A stretch of 64,000 nucleotides of DNA from CAISCU01 sp943361925 (lineage in GTDB: Bacteria > Bacteroidota > Bacteroidia > UKL13-3), in contig CALRIT020000007.1 in NCBI GenBank assembly GCA_943361925.1, positions 62,001-126,000 of the forward strand. The letters are read 5' to 3'. The notes under the pieces were generated by a model. That model was not told the origin of the DNA. It was given only the letters and a program-made list of their open reading frames with translations, and did not search any database. The translations under genes and the position numbers were made by a program. Positions 28,274 through 38,498 of the stretch are shown piece by piece. Numbering within the stretch: position 1 is the first letter of the stretch; every line of letters begins with the position of its first letter.

Positions 28274-29389
28274 TCAGCTCATTTTATAGATTTTGTCTAA
28301 TGACTTTAAACCATGTCCGCTAAACAAACTGAGTATTGATGAACCAGGTTCGACGGTTTTAGCAATTTTTTTAATTCCTGCGAAAGTTGCTGCAGATGTG
28401 CTTTCAATAAAATGCCCATTTTTTGAACACTCAATCCATGAATTCAAAATTTCATCTTCATTTACAGAAATTACGGTTCCATTGGATTTATAAACGCAAT
28501 CCAGGATTTCGCTAGCCCTAATAGGATTTGCTATGGAAATTCCTTCTGCGATTGAATTCTTTTTTTCTATTGGGCTGATATTCTTTTTGTTTGCCTTGAA
28601 TGCAATTTCTATTGGATTACATGCTTCGGTTTGAACAGCAATAATTTTTGGCATTTTTTCTATCAGCTTTGCCTTTAGTAAATCCATGTAACCCAAATAA
28701 GCTCCAATAATTAATGTTCCATTTCCGGCGGGAAGAACAATGTAGTCCGGGATTTTTTCATCCATTTGTTCAAAGGCCTCATAAACAAAGGTTTTGGTGC
28801 CTTGAAAGAAAAAGGGATTAAAACAGTGACTGGCATAATAAGATTTTTTTGCTGCCTCAAAAGCTTGTTCAGCAGCAACTTCTCTGTTTCCATCAACAAC
28901 ACAAATTTCTGCACCATAGGCTCTCATTTGTAGAATTTTGCTTTCAGGTGTTTCTATTGGGAGAAAAATTTTACAATTAATTTTGGCCGCTGCCGCATAA
29001 GCTGCTATTGCAGCACCCGCATTTCCACTGCTATCTTGTATAATATGCTGAATTCCAATTGATTTAATATGACTTAACAAAACAGAAGCCCCTCTGTCTT
29101 TGTATGATCCACTTGGATTTAATTGGTCGAGTTTGATGTTTAAGTCAAGCCCAAAATTATTTTCATATTTGATAAGGTGAGTAAATCCTTCGCCCAATGA
29201 AATAATATTTGAAGTACAGGAAGCTGGTAGAAATTTTTCATATCTCCATAATCCTGAGCGTTTTGTATTGATTTTAGAGGGATTAAAATCTGCCTCAAAA
29301 TCAATATCCAATAGTTCATAATCTTTTCCATGCCAAATTGGGGAATTTGGATTGAATTCTTGTTTAGTTTGCTTTCCTAATAGTCTCAT
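28274..29389 (-). CDS. thrC: Threonine synthase (PLP fold type II)
   Basis: A 371-residue PLP enzyme converting phosphohomoserine to threonine. It has 'NPSGSYKDRGA' with the PLP-binding Lys97, 'IQDSSGNAGAAIAAYAA' and 'KIFLPIETPESKILQMRAYG'. The phosphate loop is in 'VLPAGNGTLIIGAYLGY'. It could alternatively be a threonine synthase-like paralog, since this is a short class lacking the long N-terminal domain of E. coli ThrC. It heads the four-gene minus-strand operon ending with MoxR (gaps 24, 1 and 8 nt). Confidence 0.82.
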   Translation of the reverse strand: MRLLGKQTKQEFNPNSPIWHGKDYELLDIDFEADFNPSKINTKRSGLWRYEKFLPASCTSNIISLGEGFTHLIKYENNFGLDLNIKLDQLNPSGSYKDRGASVLLSHIKSIGIQHIIQDSSGNAGAAIAAYAAAAKINCKIFLPIETPESKILQMRAYGAEICVVDGNREVAAEQAFEAAKKSYYASHCFNPFFFQGTKTFVYEAFEQMDEKIPDYIVLPAGNGTLIIGAYLGYMDLLKAKLIEKMPKIIAVQTEACNPIEIAFKANKKNISPIEKKNSIAEGISIANPIRASEILDCVYKSNGTVISVNEDEILNSWIECSKNGHFIESTSAATFAGIKKIAKTVEPGSSILSLFSGHGLKSLDKIYKMS

Positions 29390-29498
29390 TTGCTGATAAA
29401 TTTAAATATTTCTAAATGATTCCCTTAACTTTTTACTAAATGCTTATATTTATACCCTTAAAAGTGACTCTTAAGATAATATTAAGTAAAGTCTATAT

Positions 29499-29506
29499 TA
29501 GTTTTG
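29499..29506 (+). promoter_or_regulatory. Putative -7 element TAGTTTTG
   Basis: Exact TAnnTTTG, 25 nt upstream of the ATG of the giant type B secreted protein gene. Confidence 0.45.
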
Positions 29507-29531
29507 AGCATTGTAATAGAAATTTAGTGTT

Positions 29532-32500
29532 ATGAAGACAATGATACATACCTTTAAAAGAATCCTTCAGCTAAGCATGTTGCTGGTGGTATTCACATTA
29601 GTTAACCGCGAGGAGGCTAAGGCGTCGCACTTAGTAGGGGGTGATATCACTTACCAGTGCGTTGGTACAACTCCTGGTCAGTATTTGGTCACCTATAAGT
29701 GGTATCGTGACTGTCAAGGTGTTTCGCTTTGCGGTTGCCCTCCGGGACCAGTATCTCCATCATGTGCAATTAACTTGCAAATTACTGGAGCATCACCATC
29801 ATGTTTAGGAACTTCCTATGGTACTGCAAGTTTAACAGTACTTCCTAATATTAGTGGTTATGATGTAATTCAATTATGTGCATCAGCAACCTCAATTTGT
29901 TCAAATTGTGGAACAAGAACACCAGGTTCTTTTACACCAGGTATTGAAATTTACACTTTCCAAGGAATCGTGAATTTCGCTTCTGTTCCACCGAACTGTT
30001 GTTTAGTAAACGTAGGATTTGGAGAATGTTGCAGAAACTCAGCAATTACAACATTGGTGAATCCATCAAGTTTGAGTTACTATGCAGGTGGTATGATTAA
30101 CAAATGCGTTACTCCATGTAACTCAGCTCCAACCTTTACAAATGACCCGGTAGCAGTTGCTTGTGCAGGACAAGATTTTACTTATAATTTAGGAGCGATT
30201 GACCCTGATGGTGATTCATTAAGTTATTCATTTGGTCAGGCAATGACTGGTCCAAATACAGCAGCTCCATATGCTCCACCATATTCAGCCGGTGTTCCAT
30301 TTCCATATCTTGGAGCGCCAGGTTTATCACCACCTTTGGTTCCACCATTCGGAATTAATATTGACCCAATTACAGGTGATATTCGATTTAGGCCTTTTGG
30401 AAACTTCGTAGCTAACTTAGTAATTGAGGTAACTCAATGGAAAACAATTAATGGTGTTCCAACAATTGTTGGTAGAACCAGAAGGGATATTCAGTTTTAC
30501 AGTAAAGTTTGTCCTGAAAACTTTCCTCCTGTTTTAAGAACATATAATCCTACTGGAACTTTAACAAGTCCTCAACCTAATTTTTCATATGCAGTTTGTG
30601 CAGGTCAACAATTATGTATCATTATTGCAGCAGCTGATGGCGTTGCCGGATGGGATACAACAGATTTATCTTGGAATGCACCAACAAATTTAGTTTCAAA
30701 CGGAGCTACATTTTTGCCACTCTATACCGTCAGTCAGCGAAAAGTTGTTGGTCCTAAACAGGATAGTTTTAGGTTTTGTTGGACACCACCAGCTAGTATG
30801 GCAAACAATCTACCATATTATTTTATTGTAACTGCTAAAGATAGAGCTTGTCCATTACCAGCGAGAACCACCCGTTCATTTGCCGTAACTGTAAGAAGAA
30901 TTCCTATAGCTATTATTAATAAGATAAATAAGAATTGCGGATACTATGATTTTACGTATACACTTCAGAACAACGTTCAATTAAATACTGCATACACTCA
31001 GTTTCAGGTAGAGAATTCTCCTAATTCAGATAATTATACTACTATTACTGGCCAATCGGTGCTCAATCATCGATTTACGCAGGCTGGTTGGCACAACGTA
31101 AGACTTCGATTAACAACTGTTGCTCCTCCTACGCCAAATGGTTGTCCAAATGATAATATTATTGACTCAGTATTTATTCCTGAACAAGTTGATGTAAGTG
31201 TACGCGATACATTCAATTGTCTTGGTACTCCTGTTACAATTCAGGCTAAAGGCCGTGGCGGTGTGCCATTAGGAGCAAGTTACAGATACACCTATTATTT
31301 AGGTGGAATGAGTTCAACAACTATTGCACGTGCACAAAGTTTAGATTCTAACGCAACATTTACTCCAAGTAATGCAGGAGCAAATACAGCTTATAAAGTA
31401 TTAATTCAGGATTTGAATAATTGTAGAGATTCTGCTGCATTTAACATTTTCACTAGAAATTTACCAATACCTGAATTAACTCCTGCAATGCGTTTATGTC
31501 CGGGTTCAATTGATACTTTAAATGCAGGTCATTCAAATAACTCTGTTGGAACATGGAGATGGAGAAAATCACCAGTTTCTCCTGTTCTTGAAGATTCTGT
31601 TTCCATGAAAATCATTCCTAAGGATAGTGGAGTTTATACAGTTACAAAAACTGATAATTTTGGTTGTGTTAGGGTTGAAAGTGCAAGTGTTTTCTTTAAT
31701 AGTGTTGTACCAGTAAATGCTGGTCCAAATAGAATAATTTGCTTTAATGATGCACCAATCACGATAACTGCTACAGGTACAACTGCCGCAATTGATAGTT
31801 TCCAATGGAGAGAAGTTCCTGTTACTGGTAGTAGCCCGGTTGTTTCAAATCAACCAACTTTAGTAGTTTCTCCTCCGGCAACAGTAACTTATCAAGTAAC
31901 TGGTTATATTACTTATGGTGGAGTAACATGTTCGAATGTTGATTCTATGGAGGTGAAGGTTAATCTATTACCTATTATTAACAGACCTACTTCTATTCCA
32001 TTATGTAGAACAAATAATATTATTTCTTTACCTGTGATAAATTCAACCAATAAAACATTGGTTAATAGAATCTGGACGTATCCATCAAATCCTTTAGCAA
32101 TTAGTGGTAATCAATTACTAGTTGATAATTTGAATAATTTACCACCATCTACAGCTTCTCAACCTTATGGTAATTATGTAAAAATTCAGGTTATCGATAA
32201 TGAAGGATGTTCTATTCGTGATTCATTATTAGTAGCAGTATTCCCTGTTCCAAATATTAATGCTGGTCCTAACAGGCAATTATGTGATAATCGTGGATCA
32301 GAGTGGGATTTAAGACCTGGAACACAAGGTTATAGTCCAAATGGTGGTGTATTAGCTTTGAATGAATTATGGTATGGAAATGGAGTTTATAAGCCAAATG
32401 CAAGTCAGAATTATTACGCATTTGATCCAAAAGGAACAGATGTGAAATATTTACCTGATACTAACATTCTGACATATGAATTTACAACAAGTTTCCCTCC

Positions 32501-34301
32501 TTCAAATAATGTAATATTAAACCCAGCAGTAGCTGGAGTTACTATTGCATCTCCGGTAGGTGGATGTATTGCATCTGATACTACAGTATTTAGAGTTGTT
32601 AAATCTCCTGAATTATTCCCTGGAGTTGGTAATCCTGTTTGTAAATCAAATCAGGCTGTTGATTTAGATGTTGTAATGCAAGGTAGAAGAACTGTTCCTG
32701 CAAATTTAAGCACAGCTTATTGGTATTTTGATCCAATTGATCAATCTTATTCAGGCGCTTTAACTAATGGTAGAATTTTTGATCCATCAAATCCAATCAT
32801 TCCTAATTTTACAAAAGAATATAAATTTATTTATGCCGATACAGCTTCAGGTTGTGTAGTTACGGCTTCAGGTTCATTACAAGTTAATGCAAATCCAAAT
32901 GTTGATATTGACTTCAATGATCCTAGCGATTCAGCAGTATGTTCAACTAAAGGAAGTGTTGTATTCTTTATGGATCCAACTGGAACAACTGATGGCGGAA
33001 CAATGTTTAGTAATCCTCCATTACCAGCTGCATTTAATTTGGCAACAGGTACATTTAACTTAAACACACCTGGAATTACAAATGGAGTTTATAATGTTAA
33101 ATACTACTTTACTGATCCAAGCACTTTATGTAGTAACAAAGATTCTATCGATATCAGAGTGCAATTACCTCCTGTTATAGAAATTCAATCAGGTTCAACA
33201 GTTTGTGCTTATGATGCTTCATTTAATGTAGGATTCCAGACATTGCCTGTTTCTCCTTATGGTGTTAGCTGGACAACTCCAGATGGTACAAATGCAAACA
33301 TTGTAAACAATGGAAATGCGGGTATTACATATACAGCATTACCTGCAGATATTACTCGTGGTACAATTACTTTCATTGCAACAACTACTAATAACGATCG
33401 TTGTGCTGCAGCTACTGACCAGGCTACATATACAATATTGCCAAAACCTTTAGCAAGTTTTACAATTGCTCCAGATAGAGCTTGTGTGGATGAACGTTAT
33501 GGAAAAGTATTAACTTCTACTTTTACTTCAGACCCAACAGGAGTAACAACTCCGAATTATTATTGGTATGAAGGAAGTTTGCCAAGTACTGCTATCAATC
33601 CAACTCCTGCAACAGATAATGTGTTTACTCGTACTTATACAACACCTGGAACCAGAAATATCTATTTAGTAGTTGAACAAGGTGGATGTACTGATACTGC
33701 AACTGCACCATTATACGCTTATCCAACTCCGGTTGCTAATTTTAGTAATGATCCATTAAGTACTACAATTGCTAAACCATATTTTGACTTCTTTAATGAA
33801 TCAACCAATGCAGATAATAGCCCGTTAACTTATATCTGGCATATGGGTCCTGAAATGATTGGTGGTCCTAATCGTTTGTTATACGAAGAAAGTCCTCAAG
33901 ATGTTAGATTCCCTGCAGATACAGCTAAAATTCCTGTAATGTTAACTGTGGTTAATAGCTATGGATGTTACGATTCAATTACTAAAGAAATCAGAGTTGA
34001 GCCAGATATTACTGTATTTATTCCTTCTGCTATTTACAGAAATAGTTCAGTGCCATGTCCTTTAGAATGTAACAGAACATTTAAAGTAGCAGCTACCGGA
34101 TTTGATGTAATTGATATTATGGTATTCAATCGTTGGGGTCAATTGGTATTCAGAACAAATGATATAAATATCGGATGGGATGGAACAGACCAGAAAACAA
34201 ATCAGGAGTGTCAGCAAGATGCATACGTTTATCAGGTAAATGCTACAAGTTTTAGTGGTAAGAAGTACTCTTACTCTGGCTCTGTAACTTTATTTAGATA
34301 G
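29532..34301 (+). CDS. Giant T9SS type B (CHU_C, gliding-motility-associated) surface protein
   Basis: 1589 residues. A signal-anchor-like N-terminus ('LQLSMLLVVFTLVNR') is followed by a Cys-rich module (about residues 33-200) starting 'SHLVGGDITYQCVG', with 'YRDCQG', 'CGTRTPGSFTPGIEIYTFQG' and 'NCCLVNVGFGECCRN'. A cadherin/Ig-like domain with 'AIDPDGDSLSYSFGQ' comes next, then a long series of PKD/Ig-like repeats, many opening with 'NAGPNR'. The protein ends in the gliding-motility C-terminal domain: 'PSAIYRNSS', 'IMVFNRWGQLVFRTND', 'GWDGTDQ', 'DAYVYQVNATSFSGKKYSYS', 'GSVTLF'. That tail is the type B T9SS signal. Two genes at 46279-55494 share the N-terminal module but carry type A tails. 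Likely an adhesin; ligand unknown. Confidence 0.9.
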   Translation: MKTMIHTFKRILQLSMLLVVFTLVNREEAKASHLVGGDITYQCVGTTPGQYLVTYKWYRDCQGVSLCGCPPGPVSPSCAINLQITGASPSCLGTSYGTASLTVLPNISGYDVIQLCASATSICSNCGTRTPGSFTPGIEIYTFQGIVNFASVPPNCCLVNVGFGECCRNSAITTLVNPSSLSYYAGGMINKCVTPCNSAPTFTNDPVAVACAGQDFTYNLGAIDPDGDSLSYSFGQAMTGPNTAAPYAPPYSAGVPFPYLGAPGLSPPLVPPFGINIDPITGDIRFRPFGNFVANLVIEVTQWKTINGVPTIVGRTRRDIQFYSKVCPENFPPVLRTYNPTGTLTSPQPNFSYAVCAGQQLCIIIAAADGVAGWDTTDLSWNAPTNLVSNGATFLPLYTVSQRKVVGPKQDSFRFCWTPPASMANNLPYYFIVTAKDRACPLPARTTRSFAVTVRRIPIAIINKINKNCGYYDFTYTLQNNVQLNTAYTQFQVENSPNSDNYTTITGQSVLNHRFTQAGWHNVRLRLTTVAPPTPNGCPNDNIIDSVFIPEQVDVSVRDTFNCLGTPVTIQAKGRGGVPLGASYRYTYYLGGMSSTTIARAQSLDSNATFTPSNAGANTAYKVLIQDLNNCRDSAAFNIFTRNLPIPELTPAMRLCPGSIDTLNAGHSNNSVGTWRWRKSPVSPVLEDSVSMKIIPKDSGVYTVTKTDNFGCVRVESASVFFNSVVPVNAGPNRIICFNDAPITITATGTTAAIDSFQWREVPVTGSSPVVSNQPTLVVSPPATVTYQVTGYITYGGVTCSNVDSMEVKVNLLPIINRPTSIPLCRTNNIISLPVINSTNKTLVNRIWTYPSNPLAISGNQLLVDNLNNLPPSTASQPYGNYVKIQVIDNEGCSIRDSLLVAVFPVPNINAGPNRQLCDNRGSEWDLRPGTQGYSPNGGVLALNELWYGNGVYKPNASQNYYAFDPKGTDVKYLPDTNILTYEFTTSFPPSNNVILNPAVAGVTIASPVGGCIASDTTVFRVVKSPELFPGVGNPVCKSNQAVDLDVVMQGRRTVPANLSTAYWYFDPIDQSYSGALTNGRIFDPSNPIIPNFTKEYKFIYADTASGCVVTASGSLQVNANPNVDIDFNDPSDSAVCSTKGSVVFFMDPTGTTDGGTMFSNPPLPAAFNLATGTFNLNTPGITNGVYNVKYYFTDPSTLCSNKDSIDIRVQLPPVIEIQSGSTVCAYDASFNVGFQTLPVSPYGVSWTTPDGTNANIVNNGNAGITYTALPADITRGTITFIATTTNNDRCAAATDQATYTILPKPLASFTIAPDRACVDERYGKVLTSTFTSDPTGVTTPNYYWYEGSLPSTAINPTPATDNVFTRTYTTPGTRNIYLVVEQGGCTDTATAPLYAYPTPVANFSNDPLSTTIAKPYFDFFNESTNADNSPLTYIWHMGPEMIGGPNRLLYEESPQDVRFPADTAKIPVMLTVVNSYGCYDSITKEIRVEPDITVFIPSAIYRNSSVPCPLECNRTFKVAATGFDVIDIMVFNRWGQLVFRTNDINIGWDGTDQKTNQECQQDAYVYQVNATSFSGKKYSYSGSVTLFR

Positions 34302-34310
34302 GTAATATAA

Positions 34311-34349
34311 AACAAGAAAGCCCGGTGATTTCACCGGGCTTTCTTGTTT
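34311..34349. terminator. Terminator after the type B giant
   Basis: Near-perfect inverted repeat with arm AACAAGAAAGCCCGGTGA and TT loop, T/A-rich on both sides. Confidence 0.88.
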
Positions 34350-34380
34350 ATTAATGCTTAAACAAGTTGAAATTTTATAA

Positions 34381-34420
34381 AAAAAAAGGACCGTTTCAGA
34401 AATGAAACGGTCCTTTTTTT
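34381..34420. terminator. Second terminator, shared with the convergent MBL-rhodanese gene
   Basis: Inverted repeat AAAAAAAGGACCGTTTCA-GAAA-TGAAACGGTCCTTTTTTT. Being symmetric, it can stop transcripts from both sides. Confidence 0.88.
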
Positions 34421-34460
34421 AACTATCATTAAATTTAGATACTTAAAACTGATTTATTGA

Positions 34461-35843
34461 CTAATTATTTGGAACTACTAAGTCTATAATCTCTTCTTTG
34501 ATTTTATTATATCCGCCCCAAACATTTTTAATATTCTGAAATCCTTTTTGTTTAAGAATACTTGCAGCAATCATACTTCGATAACCACCCGCGCAATGCA
34601 CTAAACACTCTTGTTGTTTATCAATTTCCTCAGCTTTATCCAGTAATTCGTTTAAAGCAATATTTATAGCTCTTGCCACATGTCCATCTTTGTATTCTGA
34701 TGCTTTTCTTACATCTAATATTATTGCTTTGGGATTGTGTTTTGAGTCCAATGCCAATTCCTCTGAAGAAATGGAAATAACCATGTCATACCTTTTTTCA
34801 GCATTTAACCATGTTTCAAAACCACCATCTAAAAAACCAATGATTTGATCGAATCCAACCCGGCTAAGTCTTTCTATAGATTCTTTTTCCGTACCAGGTT
34901 TACATACCAGAATAATCTTTGTTTGTAAGTCTAAAATAGTAGCTGCCCAAATTGCATATTGTCCGTTTAAGCCAAAGTTTAATGAACGTGGAATAAATCC
35001 ATATTCAAAAATATCGGCAATTCTCGTATCAATAATTGTAGCTCCTTGTTTGATTTCTTTCTCAAATTGTTCTAGGCTTAAAGGATTATGCGCCTTGTTA
35101 ATTAATTCATCAAATGCAGGATATCCTGATTTATTCAATTTTGCATCTTTAAAGAAATAGGCAGGTGCAGGACTAATTCCACTAGTTATTTCTTTAATAA
35201 ATTGGTCACGACTCATTTCCTGTAAAGCATAGTTTTTTAATTTTTGCTCTCCAATGGTACTGAATGTTTCCTTACCAATGTTTTTTCCGCAGGCTGAACC
35301 AGCACCGTGAGCAGGATATACAATCACTTCATCCTCAAGAACAGTTAGTTTCTTTAATGAGTCATACATTTTTGATGCTAATTCTTCCTTAGTCATGATT
35401 CCATCCAGTAAATCAGGTCGCCCTACATCACCTACAAATAATGTATCACCGGTAAATACGCAATGATTCTTGCCCTTTTTATCTTTTAAAAGAAAACATG
35501 AGCTTTCCAAAGTATGGCCGGGTGTATGAATTACCTGAATATTTACATCACCTAATTTTAAAATTTCTCCATCTTTTGCAACGTGGACTTTATAATCAGT
35601 AATTGTATTTGGACCATAAATAATTTTCGCGCCGGTTTTTTTCGCTAAATCTATATGGCCGCTAACAAAATCTGCATGAAAATGAGTTTCAAAAATGTAT
35701 TTGATTTTAACTCCATTTTCTTCAGCTATATCAATATAGGTTTGATAATCTCTTAGTGGGTCGATTATTGCAGCTTCACCATTGCTTTCTATGTAATATG
35801 CTGCCTGTGCCAGGCAGGATGTATATAATTGTTCAATTTTCAT
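34461..35843 (-). CDS. MBL-fold hydrolase fused to two rhodanese domains (persulfide dioxygenase/sulfurtransferase-like)
   Basis: 460 residues. An N-terminal metallo-beta-lactamase domain has metal ligands 'ETHFHADFVSGH', 'IHTPGHTLESSC', 'VFTGDTLFVGDVGRPDLL' and 'YPAHGAGSACGKNI', typical of ETHE1-like persulfide dioxygenases. Two rhodanese domains follow (about 265-355 and 365-455). The second has the loop 'CLVHCAGGYRSMIAAS' with an active Cys, and the first has 'ILVCKPGTEKES', also with Cys but in an atypical loop. Likely role: oxidation or transfer of sulfane sulfur (glutathione- or other thiol-persulfides). It is a single gene ending at the shared terminator. Confidence 0.9.
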   Translation of the reverse strand: MKIEQLYTSCLAQAAYYIESNGEAAIIDPLRDYQTYIDIAEENGVKIKYIFETHFHADFVSGHIDLAKKTGAKIIYGPNTITDYKVHVAKDGEILKLGDVNIQVIHTPGHTLESSCFLLKDKKGKNHCVFTGDTLFVGDVGRPDLLDGIMTKEELASKMYDSLKKLTVLEDEVIVYPAHGAGSACGKNIGKETFSTIGEQKLKNYALQEMSRDQFIKEITSGISPAPAYFFKDAKLNKSGYPAFDELINKAHNPLSLEQFEKEIKQGATIIDTRIADIFEYGFIPRSLNFGLNGQYAIWAATILDLQTKIILVCKPGTEKESIERLSRVGFDQIIGFLDGGFETWLNAEKRYDMVISISSEELALDSKHNPKAIILDVRKASEYKDGHVARAINIALNELLDKAEEIDKQQECLVHCAGGYRSMIAASILKQKGFQNIKNVWGGYNKIKEEIIDLVVPNN

Positions 35844-35922
35844 AAAGTATTTTTTGTTTCAATTTTTGGTCCATTCTTGCCAATACGATAATTATGGCAC
35901 GAAAAGATTATAAATTGGCAGT

Positions 35923-36621
35923 TTAAAGTTTATGTAATGCCTTTTTGGGCGTTGTTCCGACAAATTCTTTTAAGTAGTATGGTTCAAAATAAGCAGTATC
36001 TTCAAATTGACTTTTTACAAATTTGTTTTCTGCTTCTTTAGCCATTCCTTTTACTGAAGTATAGATATTGTTTTTGAAAACAGCATTTTCATTTGAAATA
36101 ATTTTACTGAATTTGTCATTTCCGGTTCCAATAAAGTATGTTTTTGTTTCTGAAATGAATTCTGAAAATGAAGATTCATCCAAAATTTTTGCATCAATTT
36201 CCTGTATTTGTTCAGATTTGTGGTTCCATATTCCGCAATAAACTTCCATTCTTCTTGCATCTAACATTGGAATAATGAAACAATTTTCACTTAGATTTAT
36301 TTCTTCAATAACTTGATTTTTAAGAGAATCAAGAGTTCCAATTGAAATTAAAGGAATATCTAAACCGAAACAATATCCTTTTGCAGAAGAAACACCAACT
36401 CTTAAACCAGTATAACTTCCCGGTCCTTTTGATATGGCAACAGCATCCAGATTTTTTAAGGTGTAATGAGCTTCCTTCAGCAACTCATCAACCAAAACAT
36501 GGAGTTGGGAAGCATGCTGGTTGCCTTCGAAATTTTCTTTAATTCCGACAATTTTTCCATCTTTAGCTAAACCAACCGAGCATACTTCAGTTGAGGTTTC
36601 CATTAATAATATCAATCCCAT
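35923..36621 (-). CDS. tsaB: tRNA threonylcarbamoyladenosine biosynthesis protein TsaB
   Basis: A 232-residue partner of TsaD in making the t6A37 modification of ANN-decoding tRNAs. It has ASKHA-fold motifs 'LLMETSTEVCSVGLAKDG', 'HASQLHVLVDELL', 'DAVAISKGPGSYTGLRVGVS' and 'KGYCFGLDIPLISI'. The ATG at 36621 was preferred over an upstream TTG. An exact TAnnTTTG at 36631-36638 lies 9 nt before it, which would exclude the longer form. Confidence 0.93.
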   Translation of the reverse strand: MGLILLMETSTEVCSVGLAKDGKIVGIKENFEGNQHASQLHVLVDELLKEAHYTLKNLDAVAISKGPGSYTGLRVGVSSAKGYCFGLDIPLISIGTLDSLKNQVIEEINLSENCFIIPMLDARRMEVYCGIWNHKSEQIQEIDAKILDESSFSEFISETKTYFIGTGNDKFSKIISNENAVFKNNIYTSVKGMAKEAENKFVKSQFEDTAYFEPYYLKEFVGTTPKKALHKL

Positions 36622-36630
36622 TCTTAAATT

Positions 36631-36638
36631 CAAAGGTA
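36631..36638 (-). promoter_or_regulatory. Putative -7 element TACCTTTG of tsaB
   Basis: Minus-strand TAnnTTTG, 9 nt before the ATG at 36621; leader of only a few nucleotides expected. Confidence 0.45.
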
Positions 36639-36747
36639 AGTAAGAACTTTCATTGATAAAAACAGCCTGAGTATCAATTAGGATGACTGCATCGTTACAT
36701 TGAAAATTATAAGCCCTGTTAAAAAATCATTATCTTGCAAAGCTCAA

Positions 36748-38451
36748 ATGACTAAACGCTGGATTCCCAAAATACAACCCGATAAAAATATAGTTGAAGA
36801 ACTTTCTAAGGCTATTAACCTGAACAAAGTTTTGACTAGTATTCTGGTGCAGCGTGGCATGGATACTTTTGAAAAGGCAAAGAAATTTTTTAGACCTCAA
36901 ATTGCTGATTTACACGATCCTTTTCTGATGAAAGGAATGGATAAGGCAATAGTTAGAATTAATGAGGCAATTGAGAAAAACCAAAAGATTTTAATTTATG
37001 GTGATTACGATGTAGATGGAACTACTGCTGTAGCTACTGTTTATTCGTTTTTGGTTGAAAGATATCCAAATGTTGATTTTTATATTCCGGATAGATATAC
37101 TGAAGGGTATGGAATTAGTTTTATGTCGATAGACTGGGCAAGAAACAATTCTTTTTCATTAATCATTGCTCTAGATTGTGGTATTAAATCGATTGATAAA
37201 GTAACCTATGCGAAAGATCAGGGAGTTGACTTTATTATTTGTGACCACCATTTACCAGGAGATGAAATACCTGAAGCGGTTGCTGTTCTTAATCCGAAAC
37301 AAAAAGATTGTACTTATCCATTCAAGGAACTTTCTGGATGTGGCATTGGTTATAAATTGATTCAGGCTTATGCCATGCATCATGAAATTTCTCCAAAAGA
37401 GGTTGAACGTTACCTGGATTTAGGAGCAGTAAGTGTTGCATCTGATTTGGTTCCAATTCTTGATGAGAACCGTGTAATGGCTCATTACGGATTGAAACGT
37501 TTGAAGGAAAATCCTAACAATGGACTAAAAGCGTTATTAGAAGCTTATCCTGAAAAACCTGAATATGGTGTAAATGATATCGTATTTTTTATTGGTCCGC
37601 GTATTAATGCTGCAGGTAGAATTGCTGATGCCAAAGATTCCGTTAGGTTAATGACATCTGCCGGTGAAGATGAAGCTAGAACAATTGCTCATCAAGTTAA
37701 TCAGCATAACAATGAAAGAAGAAATTTCGATCAAAGTATCACTGAACATGCATTTGAATTAATTGCTAAAGACCCGGATTTCATTAATAGAAAAAGTACT
37801 ATTTTGTTTCATAAAGAATGGCACAAAGGAGTAATTGGAATTGTAGCATCACGACTTATTGAAAAGTTTTACAGACCAACAATTATTCTGACTGAGTCAA
37901 ACGGTATGGCAACAGGAAGTGCGCGTTCGGTTGATGGATTTGATTTATACAGTGCGATTGAAACTTGTAGTGATTTATTAGATCAATACGGTGGGCATAC
38001 ACATGCAGCAGGTTTAACATTAAAATTAGAAAATCTGCCTCTTTTTATCGAAAAATTTGAAAAAGTTGTTGCTCAGAATATTGAACACAGAAGTCTTACT
38101 CCAGAAATAGAATATGATATGGAGATAGATTTAAGAACTATTACTCCGAAGTTTTTTAATGTTCTAAAACAGTTTTCTCCTTTTGGTCCCGGCAATCAAA
38201 ATCCCGTTTTCATGAGCAAAAATGTTTGGGATGTTGGTGATGTTACAATTGTTGGAAATAACCATCTTAAATTGAGTTTAACTCAGGAAAATGGTGGAAG
38301 AATTTTTAAAGCAATTGCTTTTGGTTTAGGGGAACATTATGAAAAGGTTGCTCAGGGAATTTCGTTTGATATTTGTTATACCATTGAAGAGAACCATTTC
38401 AATGGACATGTTAATCTTCAATTAAATATTAAAGACATTCTCTTTAAATAA
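36748..38451 (+). CDS. recJ: Single-stranded-DNA-specific exonuclease RecJ
   Basis: A 567-residue DHH-family 5'-3' ssDNA exonuclease for recombination and repair. DHH motifs: 'ILIYGDYDVDGTTAVATVYS', 'IALDCGI', 'FIICDHHLPGDEIPEAVAVL' and 'SGCGIGYKLIQ'. The DHHA1 part has 'GVIGIVASRLIEKFYRPTII' and 'GGHTHAAGLTL', and the C-terminal OB-like domain has 'FSPFGPGNQNPVF'. The ATG at 36748 ('MTKRWIPKIQPDKN') fits the family start; the longer frame would begin with TTG inside a probable promoter (TATCTTG at 36731-36737). Confidence 0.95.
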   Translation: MTKRWIPKIQPDKNIVEELSKAINLNKVLTSILVQRGMDTFEKAKKFFRPQIADLHDPFLMKGMDKAIVRINEAIEKNQKILIYGDYDVDGTTAVATVYSFLVERYPNVDFYIPDRYTEGYGISFMSIDWARNNSFSLIIALDCGIKSIDKVTYAKDQGVDFIICDHHLPGDEIPEAVAVLNPKQKDCTYPFKELSGCGIGYKLIQAYAMHHEISPKEVERYLDLGAVSVASDLVPILDENRVMAHYGLKRLKENPNNGLKALLEAYPEKPEYGVNDIVFFIGPRINAAGRIADAKDSVRLMTSAGEDEARTIAHQVNQHNNERRNFDQSITEHAFELIAKDPDFINRKSTILFHKEWHKGVIGIVASRLIEKFYRPTIILTESNGMATGSARSVDGFDLYSAIETCSDLLDQYGGHTHAAGLTLKLENLPLFIEKFEKVVAQNIEHRSLTPEIEYDMEIDLRTITPKFFNVLKQFSPFGPGNQNPVFMSKNVWDVGDVTIVGNNHLKLSLTQENGGRIFKAIAFGLGEHYEKVAQGISFDICYTIEENHFNGHVNLQLNIKDILFK

Positions 38452-38498
38452 AGCTTATCAGACTTTCATAAAGCCTGATTTTGCTTCATCCAATTTAA

